This document shows positions 1-10,547 of a stretch of 64,000 nucleotides of DNA, piece by piece. The translations under genes were made by a program, and so were the position numbers. Under the pieces are notes generated by a model, which had not been told where the DNA came from, made no database searches, and saw nothing but the letters and a program-made list of their open reading frames with translations. The number at the start of each line of letters is the position of its first letter. Positions within the stretch are counted from its first letter, which is position 1. This DNA is from Aurifilum marmelostoma (lineage: Eukaryota > Ascomycota > Sordariomycetes > Diaporthales > Cryphonectriaceae), in contig JAMXSV010000004.1 of NCBI GenBank assembly GCA_027559495.1, positions 1,725,001 to 1,789,000 on the forward strand, given 5' to 3'.

Positions 1-208
1 CGGCGTGCGCGGGCTCGTCACGGTTCTTGTTGTTGTTGGAGGCCGTGGCGCGGGCGGTGGTGGAGAAGGCGGCGGCGGCGGCGGCTGCAACAGGAGGTTT
101 GGCGAGCACTGCGGCGGGGCGGCCGAGGGAGGAGGCGGCAGTGGTGGACATGGTGGGCCGGCGGCCAATAGTCCTGATGGTAGCAGTGGCAGCACGATTG
201 ATAGACAT
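1..208 (-). CDS. N-terminal part of a probable mitochondrial protein (3' end outside window)
   Basis: On the minus strand an ATG at 208 opens a frame of 69 codons that runs off the left edge. The peptide is rich in Arg, Ala, Ser and Thr, has almost no acidic residues over its first 60 positions, and contains the string AFSTTARA at about residues 47-54. FSTTAR-type strings are typical of fungal mitochondrial presequences near the MPP/Icp55 cleavage site. I infer import into the mitochondrial matrix or inner membrane. The mature protein lies outside the window, so its function cannot be named. A run of GCC codons gives an alanine tract just before the cleavage-like motif, and a CAG/GTC-type repeat sits at once upstream of the ATG (about 218-241). 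Confidence 0.6.
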   Translation of the reverse strand, partial: MSINRAATATIRTIGRRPTMSTTAASSLGRPAAVLAKPPVAAAAAAAFSTTARATASNNNKNRDEPAHA

Positions 209-714
209 CTTTATGGTTGTCGTCGTCGTCGTCGTCGTCGACGATGTCGAAGTGATTTGTTGATTCTTGTTGTGAACTTGGAGTCAGCAGCTGCTATGTA
301 GGGAGGAAAAGCCGTCGTTGGGTCAAGTGGATGGGAGGCGGCGAAAAGGGTGATAGGGAGGGCAAGTGAGCAAGAAAGGGTTGGGTTGGGTTGGGCTGAA
401 AGTACCTGGTTGCACAATGACAAAAGAAAAAAAGATGTTGTTGGGTTGAGGTAAGATTGGGGGGGGGGGGAGAGAGAGAGAGAGGGAGGGGGGGTTTCTG
501 TCAACCTGTTGTGAATGTGTAAAGTGATGTGGATGGACAGCAGCAAACTACACGTGACAGGCTTGCCAGCAAAAGTTTGTTACAATGTGAGGTGAAGCCC
601 AACAAGATGAATAAGTGGTCAAGGTGGAGGGAGTATCTGGCATGTATCTATGTCCAAGTAAATAGCAGCAATGCATAGAGCACCAAAGGGCTGGGGGGAG
701 CTTTATTTTTCTCT

Positions 715-737
715 TATATATATATATATATATATAT
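715..737. repeat. (TA)n microsatellite
   Basis: Uninterrupted TA dinucleotides within AT-rich intergenic sequence. Confidence 0.9.
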
Positions 738-2426
738 TGATTTTACCAAAAAAAGAAACCCCTCTAGTGATGACCCTAGTGGAGGGTCTCAGGACTGTTC
801 TAGATGCGTGATGTGGTGGTGGAGGAGGAGGAGGAGAGCATGGGATGGTTGGGCATAGGCGAGGGTGCCTGTAGGCCTGGCCTACGGGTTGAGTGGCGTG
901 GGTTGTTGAGCCTTGTGATGAGCGAAGGATGGATGGGGACTGGATACTTTGTAAGTAGGGTCACGATATCGAAGGAATGGACTGGGCGGGGGGGGGGGGT
1001 TGTTCAAACTTCCCACCACTGACGAGGCACTGCACCGACACGCGTGTAGTGATTTCTTTCTTTTTCTTTTTCCTTTTTTTCCTTTTCCTTCTTACCCTTT
1101 CTCTCGTCCCTTCCAATAACTCGCCAATGTCATCTGCCCCCCCCACCCCCTCGGGACGAAGATCGTTTACTGTGTAGGTAAAGTTCCCATTATCGTCAAG
1201 CCCCCCCCCGAAAGCCGCCCTTCCTCGCCCTTTTTCCCGGAACGCCTTTGACATCACACCCTGTGCAGATCCACGCCTCCCCACATTACGCGCTTATGTA
1301 GCACTGGCTAAACAGGTCTGACAGTATAATTGGGGAAAGCTCAAGCAAGGGGATCAAGAGAAACAAAGAGAAACAAGAAGCCTAGTATACTTTTGTAGGT
1401 GAAACCCCTCCTCTCCCCCCCCCTCCCCAACAAAACTCTCTTTCTTCCCCACAGCCCCCCCCTCTCCCATCCCCCCGGTTTCTCTCCCCACCCCCCCTGC
1501 TTCTTCGTCGTCGTATTGCATGGAATGGATCTCTCGGCTGACGGCCATGCAGGCAACGCACGACAGTGGAGCAAACCCATCCAAGGCAGGCTGGTACACA
1601 CACCATAGTACCTTGATACCCAGCGGGGGGGGGGGGCCAAAGTTTCCGAAGATCGGGGCCTGCAGCAAGCCTGCAGCACAAGTGGTTCTGTTGCTTTGCT
1701 GCGCGCTACTGTAGGTCGACCCGAGACGGCCGGGGGGGGGGGGCTCTCGTGGCCACACACACATATACACACATACATAGCCAGGGGGGGGTTCGGCCGG
1801 TCTCGTAGCTGCGTGCGTGCCGTGCGGGCGTGCCTTGGTTGGGCACACATGACGAGGGCGACAGAGACCCGTCGGTGAGGGCGAATGTGGCTTGGAAGAA
1901 GGAAGAGACGGGGAAGGGGAAAAAAAAAGGAAAGAGAAAAAAAAAGTATCGTGAGTTGTGATGACTTGGCGTACTCTTTTGATCACTGGGCTGGATTCTT
2001 CCAGACCCTTCTCCTCTCGTGGTGTGAGACGACGGGGCGGGGTCCATCACACACCGTCTCTGTGCAGGAAACATGGACTATTCCCTCAACAACTATGCTT
2101 CAGTCTGTCGACCTGGTGTTTTTCACATTCTTCACATCGACTTTAGAACTGGAACATTATCATCTCCCAGTACATTACGTATATATTATATCTCGTGCCA
2201 GCATATGCTTCTGTTCTCTATCGTGTCCCGTGTATAGAAGAAGAGGAAAAAAGAAATTGTGCCACGCTGCCCCCAACCCGTCAGAACCAGAGATTATCGC
2301 CCTTCGTTTCGTTCTGCTCTGACGAGGTATCGTGAGACAATTGGTCCCGGGTATCCCATAAGACATGTAGCCGCGCCCAGTGTTTTATTCCCGCGCCCAC
2401 GCCTCTGCCAATCTTAACCGGTACAA

Positions 2427-2427
2427 A

Positions 2428-2458
<31 letters not shown>

Positions 2459-2466
2459 TATATATA
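2427..2466. repeat. (GA)n/(TA)n compound microsatellite
   Basis: A GA repeat broken by one AA, followed by a short TA repeat. It lies about 320 bp beyond the stop codon of the gene that ends at 2785. Confidence 0.9.
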
Positions 2467-2784
2467 ATGTCCACGTGACAGATGAGAGTATTAAAGAAAT
2501 AGAATGTGTGTCGTAGCAAGAGTCAACGAGGACCCTCAGGTTGGAGTAGTAATGACCATCAGCTCAACCCCCGAACCGTCCCCTCACATCCAACAAGATA
2601 TCCTCCTCACCTCGTCTCTGTGCATGGTTGACGCCTCGCAGCCCACCCATATCGAGAAGGAGAAGCAGGAGAGAAGCAACCACATCCGCCACGAACAAGG
2701 CGAAGGCGAAGGCGGCGGCGGTGGCGGCGGCGGTGGCGGCGATGGCAGTGGTGGCGAGGGCATGTATTGTTCGCGTGATTCCTC

Positions 2785-5700
2785 CTACTCGTCGAGCTTG
2801 AACATCCTCCTCAGCGCCCCAAACTTCTTCTTCTTCCTTCCCCCTTCGGCACCGCTCATGCCGTCGGCGCCCTCCGACTTGGCTGTGGTATTTGTAGACT
2901 GCCTTCTCATCCTGAATCCAGGCCGGGGCAGCGCCGACAGCGACTTGGTGTGTCGGGGCGCGCTCGCGTCATCTTCCTCTCCGGCCTGCGCACCGTGATC
3001 CTGGGCATCCTCATCGTCATGCTCATCGTCGTGGTGTGCTGCTGCTGCCGCTGCCGCTTCCGTGTTGTCTGACAGCTGCTGGGGGGCTCCATCGTCGCTG
3101 AGTGGCCATCCCGCCGCTCGCTTGCCCTGCGCGCCGTTGGAGCGCAGTGATGTGAGCTCTTCTGGCGTCCTCTCCAGGCCCGTGTCGCGACGTGCCGCAC
3201 TGTCCGTCAGCTCCGGGCGGGAGATCTTGCCACTGCCGCCACCGTCGTGCTTCTTGTTACGCCGGAGCACCGAGGACATGAACCCGCTCCGTCTCGAAGA
3301 CGGCCGTCCTGCACCGGTGGTGCCACGACCTGGCTGGCTGCTCCGCCCAGAGGCGGCTGTGGCCGTGGCTGGCGCCTGCTGCCCGCCCCCGTCAACTTGA
3401 CCCGCTTCCTCGTCAGACAGCTCCTCCTCCTCCTCTTCCGGCAGTGGTGGGCTCGGCGCGTCTCTGCTTACTCGCATCGTCTTCGGAATGCTGCCGCCGC
3501 CGGTGGTCAGACGCGGCAGAGGCTCGACGGCTCCCACCCCCGTCTCACCGTCATCATCGCTCGAGTCATCAAATCGGCTCGCGTGTTGGCGACGTGGGAC
3601 GTCCTCGTCACTGGAAGAATCATCATCACCACCAAACCTCGACCTCCTCTGCACGCCACCCTTTCTCTTGCCCTCTGCTGACGTCCTCCGACCGAAGTGA
3701 CCGGCGAAGCGCAGGTAATTTGTAGTCCCCTTCCCCGCAGAAGAGTCGTCCGAGCCCCGTCTGCTGTTGTATGAGGAGAGGGAGTTGGCGTCCCCGCGTA
3801 GGGTTGTGCGCATGCGCGGGCCCATGCTCACAGGTGGCGGTGACGCGCCACTCCTCATCGAGAACCGGCTGCCGTTCACGCCGCCTGCATGTGGCTGCTG
3901 TCCGTCCGCCGAAGCAGGATGGTCGGCATCTGCACCGCGCATCGTCTTACGGCTAAAGCCGAAACCTGCGCTGGCGGGGCGTGCGCGCTTGAAGCTGCTC
4001 GTGCTTGAGTCCGACCCACGGCGGCGCAGGCCTAGCTGCTGCTGCTGCTGGTGGTGTTTTACTATGGCGCTGTCATTCTCTGACACGGTCCGCATGTGCT
4101 TGCTGGTAGTTTTGTTGGGATTGGTCTTGGTAATCGTGGTCGTGCCCATGCTGGGCTGGTACGACGACGCTGGCCCCCGCTGCTCTGGCACTGGCGCACC
4201 AGATCTCATAGACTTGCGCATGTGTGTGCCTCCTCCCGTCTCGGCAACAGGCTGCGGCTTCGCGTCTGCTGGAGGACGCATCGATTTCCTCAGACGCGCC
4301 CCTCCTCCATCTATCTTGACAGGCGCCTGCCGCTGCTGCCGCTGCTTCTGCTTCTCAGACCCCACCATATTATAGTCCTCTGTTGGGTCGATCTTGGTCC
4401 CAGGCCTGATCATGTACGTCCTGTCTGAGCTCACCTGGGAGGCCGCCGCCGCGTTCGCCTGCTTCTGTTGCTGCTGGTCGAGGAGAGCCTTCCTCTCTGC
4501 CATCCTCTGCTCTGTCGACTTCTTGCGCCGGGGCTTCTTCGCGGCCGCTTGTTGTGATTGCGTCACCTCCTCGAGATCGCCCTCGATGCCGGCCTCCTCG
4601 ACGGCCTCTTGCTCCAGCCGGGCCCGCTTCTCGGTGGAAAGGCTCCTCCAGTAGGCCTTGGCAGCGGCCCATGGGTCGTCACTGTCGTGAGCTGGGTCCA
4701 TGACAGCCGCCAGACCGAGGGCTCTCGGCTGCGGTGTGGGCGTGGTTGCGACGGCCTCGTCGCGCTGCATATGTGTCTGTGCCCTGTCATTGGTGTGAGC
4801 ATTGCTGCTGCGGGTCTGGGCGGCGGCGACGGGGCTATCCACGACGGCGGCGAGCGACTGGAAGCCGTCACCATCGACGTCCGAGAGGTCCTCGTAAGCA
4901 TCGCTGTAGACGCTGTCCCCGTCGCCAGACTCCTCATCGTCGGTACTGTAGACGGGCTGCTCCCGGTCGTGAAGAGCCGGCTGGTGAGTGGCCAGGACGG
5001 TGCTGGGCGTGTGCGATGTCGCCAAGGCGTCCTCGGCCTGCGTGACAGGCTCAAATGCGGCCTCCCTGGCCGGAGCGTGATGCTCGTCGTCATCCGTCGC
5101 CTCCGTCTCTGTCTCTGGGAACTCTCCAGGAAAGTGAATGATGTACGAGGCGCCCCCCTGTTGCTGCCCCCTCCCTTCCTGTTGGTGCTCAAGGCCAGGA
5201 CTCGGCTGCGTGAGCGAGATGGTCGGCGGCGGCACTGCCGTGTTCTTTTCGATCTGGGCCACCGCATTCGGGCTGCCGCCACCAAAGTCTTTAACATCCA
5301 CTACTGAGCTCAGTCCTTCTCGTGCTGCTGCTGCTGCAGACCCGTTCGCCTTGTCTGATGAAGAATACTGGTCAGACACTGCTGGGACAGGCGCCACCAC
5401 GGTCGACGCCTGGCTGATGTGGCTCTCCTCGGCCCCGAGCCTGGGCGTGTCGGCCAGCAGGGCGGCCTCGTCGTCGTCTGAGCTGTCTGTGGTGTCTGCG
5501 TAGCCGTCGCCCTCGATGGAGGTCACGACGGGAGGCAGGGGCTCGCGCACTTTGGATATGTTGGCTCCGTTCCTCGGCCCGCCTTGGTCCTTATTGCTCT
5601 CCAGGTCTGGCGTGGGGGGCTCTGATGCCTCCAGGAGAGGCTCCTGAGGTCTAACGAGGGGGCGCTCCTCGGTCGGCCTGGGCGACTGCTTCCGGCCCCT

Positions 5701-6264
5701 GATGCTGCCAAAGCTGGGCAGGGCTGGGCGTGGCTTCATCACCTCGTCGTCCTCGAGAGCTGCTGCGGCGGCGGCGTCCTTCTTCTTGCCAATCCCAAGT
5801 GTATTGTACCACGGCCGCCTGCTACTGGTAGAGGAGCCCGCAGCAGCAGCTGCTGCTGCTGCTTGTGGGCTCGCCGGCACGGGACTGTCTGTCTCGCCCG
5901 CACCAGCAGCCTCACCAACCACAACAGTGTTCTCGTCGTCAAAACTGACGCGCACAGACTTCTTGCGCTGTGGAAGCGGCGCCGCCACCACCTCCTCCTG
6001 CTGCTGCTGCAGCACGGATGTGTCGACGGCGGAAGTGTCTGAAGACGCCTCGCCCGGCGGAGAGGCACCGCGCGAGGGACTGCGCTTCAGGACAGACTTG
6101 CGAGGCGAGAGGGACCTTGCTGGTGGTTCGTGCTTGACGACTAGCGTATCCTGGACGACGGGACCAAAACGGGCAGTACGCACAGGGCTGTTGGACGGCG
6201 TGCGACGGGATTCGCGGCGAAGTGCCTCTGTGCCTTTCGGTTCGACGTAATGTTGTTGCTGTTG

Positions 6265-6300
<36 letters not shown>

Positions 6301-8528
6301 AGGCAGCCTCTCCTGCGCCATCGCTATAGAATTGGCTCCTTGCAGAGTCGTTGCTGCTGCGCTTGGTGTCGAGGCTGCTGCTGATGCTACTGCTGCGAGC
6401 TCAACGGGAGCCGTCGGCGGCGACATGTCGACAGCCTTATCATCCGTGTTCTCGCTATGCGGTGGGGACGGGACGCCATGTGTGTAGACACTATGTCTCA
6501 CAGGAACAGCATCCAGGGCCGCTGCGGCTGCCACAGTCGGCTGCTGCATCGCCATGGGTGCCTCGAGCTCGGCGTCTTCTAGGTCAGACCCTGCCGATTC
6601 ATCCTGTTCTTCCTCTTCCTCTTCTTCCTCGCGAACGACGGATGGTCGCCTGTGCAGGCCCCCTTCAAGCATCTCGGGAAGCGGGGAGGGGTAGACCTCG
6701 GGTGCATTTGACGCAGGCGACAGGGAGATTTCGGTGTGGCGGATGTGAGGATCCTCTGCTGTTGTCTCCAGCCTTGGCGGTTCGGGGACGGTCTCGAGGG
6801 CAGGCTGTTCGTAGACATGGTGTCTCTCGTTCTTCTCCAACCCCCCCTCGAGGTTCTTCCCCTCGGCGGCCTGGTAGTGACCGTAATGCGATTGATGCTG
6901 CTGCTGCTGCTGCTGCTGCTCGCCTCCGTCCCCTCGATGCGAGCGCAGGCTGGCGGCGGCAGCCATCTGCGCCTCATTGGGCACGCCTCCGTCGACGACA
7001 GCGGTGCCGCGTGTCCGTCCCGCGGTGCTGCCCCTCGCGAGATGTGAGCCAGCCCTGCTCAGCATGGACTTCTTCTTGGGCGGCTTGCTGGCCTGTACTT
7101 GTGGCTCCTCGTCCTGCTGCTGCTGCTGCTGCTGCTCGATCGCCAACAATTCAGCCCGCGGCACCATCCTTCTAGAATTGGGGTCGTAGACGAGCTCATG
7201 TTGGTCGTACGAGCCAGCAGCAGACGACGGTCGGTTCATCGACCTGACCGAGCCCCCCTCGCTGGGGGGACATGGTGGAGGCCCTCTTCCTGGGCTGCCT
7301 CGTCGCCTGAGGTGGGGATGAGTGCACCGCGGCGGCGAGGGCGGCAGGGGTGGGCGAGGCAACGCGCATGCGGGCCGGGTAGGAGAAGTTGGCGGACTGG
7401 CGGCTCTCTGAGCGCCCGTCATCAAAGTCGTGCTGATGCTGCTGCTGCTGCTGCTGCACTGCTGCACGGCTCGGTTGTGTCTGGGGCTGGGGCTGTGGCT
7501 GTGGCTGTGGATGCTGTGTTTGAACCTGCTGCCTCGTGGGTTGCGACGATGATGGCGGCGGCGGCGGCGGCGACATGACCGCGTCCGAGGTCCTCACATT
7601 ACCTAGATCTCCGACTCTTGCGGCGCCGTACCACGATCCCGATGATTCCCTGTCCCGATGGCCCCCGGCAGCAGCCGCGGCCATCTTCTGCGACGCCGTC
7701 CTGACCGGCGTGCTCACGAATCCCAAGCTCTTGGGCAGCGGGGGTCCCTCCCTCGCCCTGGCCGCTGCCATGTTGACGCTCTCCGGGATGGCCGGCACGG
7801 GAGGTGGTTTCTCCATCTCGAGCTGATACGGGCTGCGCGGGGTGCCTCCGCTGCTCAGCGACCTCTGGTGGTGCTGGTGGTGGTGGTGGGCGGGGTTTCC
7901 TGGAGACGGAGAGCGGCGAAAGGTCCTCTCTGTCATGGACCCGGAGCTAGACTGCCGCCTGAGGCCCAGCAGAGAGGAGGGGCGTGGTGGTAGTGGTGTC
8001 GTCTGGCGGCTGCCCGAGGAGGAGGACTGGGAGGCGCTGCGGCGGTGGGTGCGCTTTGTCTGGACTTCGGCGACGTTGGTCGGGGTCATGGGCCGCGCCC
8101 TGAGGGCGGCTGCTGCGGCGGCGGCGCTGAGGGTCGAGCTGGTGGACTCACGCCGAGTACCGCTGAAGGCGGAGAGGGTAGCCGATGCGGTAGACGGGCT
8201 AGTCGTAGCCGTAGAGGGGGATGCATGAAGCGACTATTATTGAGAGAAATGAAAAAGAAGGGGGGGAAAGTGTTAGTCAGAGAAGACATTATCAGCATTG
8301 AAAGGGGGGTAGCTGTTGTGCATCACGAGAGAGGGAGTGAGGGAGTGTTTGGAGTTTCCCCCGGGGGGGGGGGGCGGGTTAAGTTTCTATTGGAAGGGCG
8401 GCCGTGGTAGGCATCCTTTGATTGGTCGATGGATGGGGAAGAAGAAGATGATGAACAAGGAATTGTGCACCCGAGGGGAGAGGAGGACATACCGGATTCG
8501 GCGGGCGATGCTTCCTGGACCCAAACAT
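2785..8528 (-). CDS. Giant low-complexity protein, possibly Seg1-like eisosome component, with apparent +1 frameshift
   Basis: Exon 1 is 8493-8528 (12 codons, starting MFGSRKHRPPNP). Intron 8234-8492 has a GTATGT donor, a CTAAC branch site and a TAG acceptor. Exon 2 runs 8233-2785. The frame is open from exon 2 to about 7254, where coding switches by one base between a C6 run (7253-7258 on the plus strand) and a G6 run (7264-7269). Dropping one base joins two frames that both look coding, giving about 1,830 aa. The protein is disordered, with several polyQ tracts (17 Gln at about 6250-6300), acidic stretches, RFDDSSDDD-type motifs, six short basic repeats ending in (S/T)MR or TLR, and a basic C-terminus KKKKFGALRRMFKLDE. 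The motif HELVYDPNSRRMVPRAEL (about 7145-7200) looks conserved. Resemblance to filamentous-fungal Seg1-type eisosome proteins is from memory and not certain. The gene may be functional with a sequencing error, or a recent pseudogene. Confidence 0.6.
6250..6300 (-). repeat. CAG/CAA repeat encoding polyglutamine
   Basis: Seventeen consecutive glutamine codons, a pure CAG block followed by mixed CAA/CAG, inside the large disordered protein. Shorter glutamine tracts in the same gene are visible near 6000-6011, 6898-6921, 7115-7140 and 7437-7460. The pure CAG part is prone to length change. Confidence 0.9.
8363..8374 (-). repeat. Poly(G)12 tract inside an intron
   Basis: Twelve consecutive G on the plus strand (C on the coding strand), within the first intron of the large gene at 2785-8528. 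It belongs to the series of long G/C homopolymers seen across the window. Confidence 0.9.
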
Positions 8529-10547
8529 TGTCTGATAAATACGTGCTACGGGATGGTGTGTCGCATGATGAGGGATGAAATAAGAGAGGACAGAGAGACA
8601 AGAGGAGGGAGGGGAAAAAAAAGAGATTTGTGCCTGTGTCTGTGTAAAAGGAATGTTGTGTCAAGGGAAAACTAAATTAGAGAGCAGGTGTGTGTTTTCG
8701 GCCCAGGACAGCAAGAGAAGAGTACCGATGATGACGATGGGGGGGCCCAGTGGTTTCTCTGGATCAGGTTGGTCTGGTTTTTTTTCGGCACACCGGCCAA
8801 AGAGGATCCCGCTCGCCAGCTAATACCTGTACGATAGTGTGTTACCATCATCGTACTATATAGAGCTACGAAGTACTGCATTCAAGGACAGCAGGACCAA
8901 GAGTTGGGAACGCCCAGGCCACCATCGCAGCCCTCCTCCTCCAGCTGTGACGAACAAGGGGGGGGGCCGCAATCAATGCCCACTTGTCACGGCTGTGCCG
9001 CTGCAGAGAACACCTAATGGGAGGATCAGGATCCCTTGTCGTCGTCTTGTCACCCTGGCTCCTCGATCCTCGCTGCTGGGAGGACGTCCCAATCCGGTTC
9101 CGCCCACGTCAGATCCCCATCCCAATGTAGAGACACAGGCGCACAAGATCCAGAAGGAAATTGGCAGCGATTGCCAAGTCAAATCCAGATCCCATCCTCC
9201 CGTTAAGGTACTAGTACTCACTCACTACCTTACAGCAGCCCATCTGCCGGGTGGCACCTAAAGTACTTTGCCTGTTTGCTAAATGGTTTGGCTGACCCAT
9301 TCATGCCCCGACGGACTAGGCCAAAACTTAAATCTCCACCCAATACCACCTGCAGGGGAGCGAGACACACACAGAGAGAGAGGCGGGCTTGTGGGCAGCA
9401 CAGAGACAAGCAGATCCAGATCCACCCACTGCTACAAGTATCATGGTAGTCCAAATCTGCTACGCATGTACTTTCTTTAGAAACCCCATCTCTAACTGTG
9501 TGTGGCCCAGGGATCACACCCTACGTCATCATACATGACCCGTCCTCCTCTCTTCTCCAACACACGGCATCATTTTCAGATGCCTAGATAACCTCGACAG
9601 ACACAAGCACCAGACAAGAGAGTTAATTCGTGATGAAAGTCGTCAAATTTACGGGGAGGACACCTGGTCTAATGATACTCTTGGTCCGTCCCCCAAAAAA
9701 AAAAAAAAAATGATACCATGGGCCCTGCGGAGTTGCGAAAATAGTCCTCCAAGCTGGCCGTCCACCCGGCTGAGTGAAGACGGCCATTACCATTGCCAGC
9801 CAGGCATGCCAAAATTTCCCCTTCATCTTCCAGATTCTTGGTCTCTGTTGCTTCAAAATGACCCCTAAAGAGCTGGAAATCACCCTCCACAATCAGACGA
9901 GCCCGCAACCAGGCATCGCGGCCGCTCGCTCCACCAGACGGGCCCCATCATCTCCCCACAACACTCACACGACTCCCACACCTCGCCCTCATCCGCCAAA
10001 CTCCCTCCATCTCTCTCACAAAGGCATCATCACCCTCTCAGATCATCACACTCCTGACACCACCAGCCTTCTTGTACAAAGGCTGAATCTTGGAAACACT
10101 GCTGGGAACGACACTTGGCGACGGTGCCAATGTCAAGATTGCGACCGATGCCGTATCGACCAATTGAGTCCGCGTGCTCTTGCTTTTTTTTGTCTTTCTC
10201 CCTCCGTAAAACGTTCCGCTGAATGATAAGAGAGGGGAATCGGTGGTATCGATAACAATAAGGAAGACCCCTAGAGATGCTCCATGTGGAAGAAGTCACA
10301 CATCGCAACGTGCAGCGCAGACCTCTTCCGATAACTCCTGCAAGGCCGATTGACAACAAAGAAAACAAGGTCAGAAAATCAAAACAAAACTTCCATGGTA
10401 ATAGTAAGTGGCGCGTGTCGTGACACATATCCGCCGTGAACAAAACAAAAAACTCCACACGCCGATGCATGTTCCCTGTCTCAACCGTCAACCCGCCAGT
10501 GGTCGGTGAAGACCGCTGGTAGATCCGGCGACATGGGCCGAGACGTG
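8529..10547. other. Intergenic region, no supported gene
   Basis: This stretch lies upstream of the gene starting at 8528 and downstream of the gene ending at 10548, both on the minus strand. It contains an A16 run (9695-9710). The open frames are short and without recognisable motifs or good splice structure. It should contain the promoter of the 8528 gene and the 3' UTR of the 10548 gene. Confidence 0.6.

Larger units (their letters stand above)
209..2784. other. Intergenic region with poly(G) tracts and microsatellites
   Basis: I see no convincing gene. The open frames here are products of low-complexity sequence, for example poly(C) and CT stretches giving Pro/Ser/Phe-rich frames. The region holds four 12-nt G runs (459-470, 988-999, 1625-1636, 1732-1743), a 9-nt C run (1201-1209), an AG repeat next to the first G run, a TA repeat (715-737) and a GA repeat (2427-2460). 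It lies between the start of the partial mitochondrial gene and the 3' end of the large gene at 2785, so it contains the promoter of the former and the 3' UTR of the latter. Confidence 0.6.

Noticed and set aside
1341..1986. Minus-strand frames of up to 210 codons left of the giant gene
   Set aside because: They are open because of poly(G)/poly(C) and CT tracts; no start context, motif or splice logic.
4558..7175. Several plus-strand frames of 130-275 codons across the giant gene
   Set aside because: All are shadows of the repetitive, GC-rich minus-strand coding sequence, with translated repeat tracts such as poly-Leu, poly-Cys and poly-Ala.
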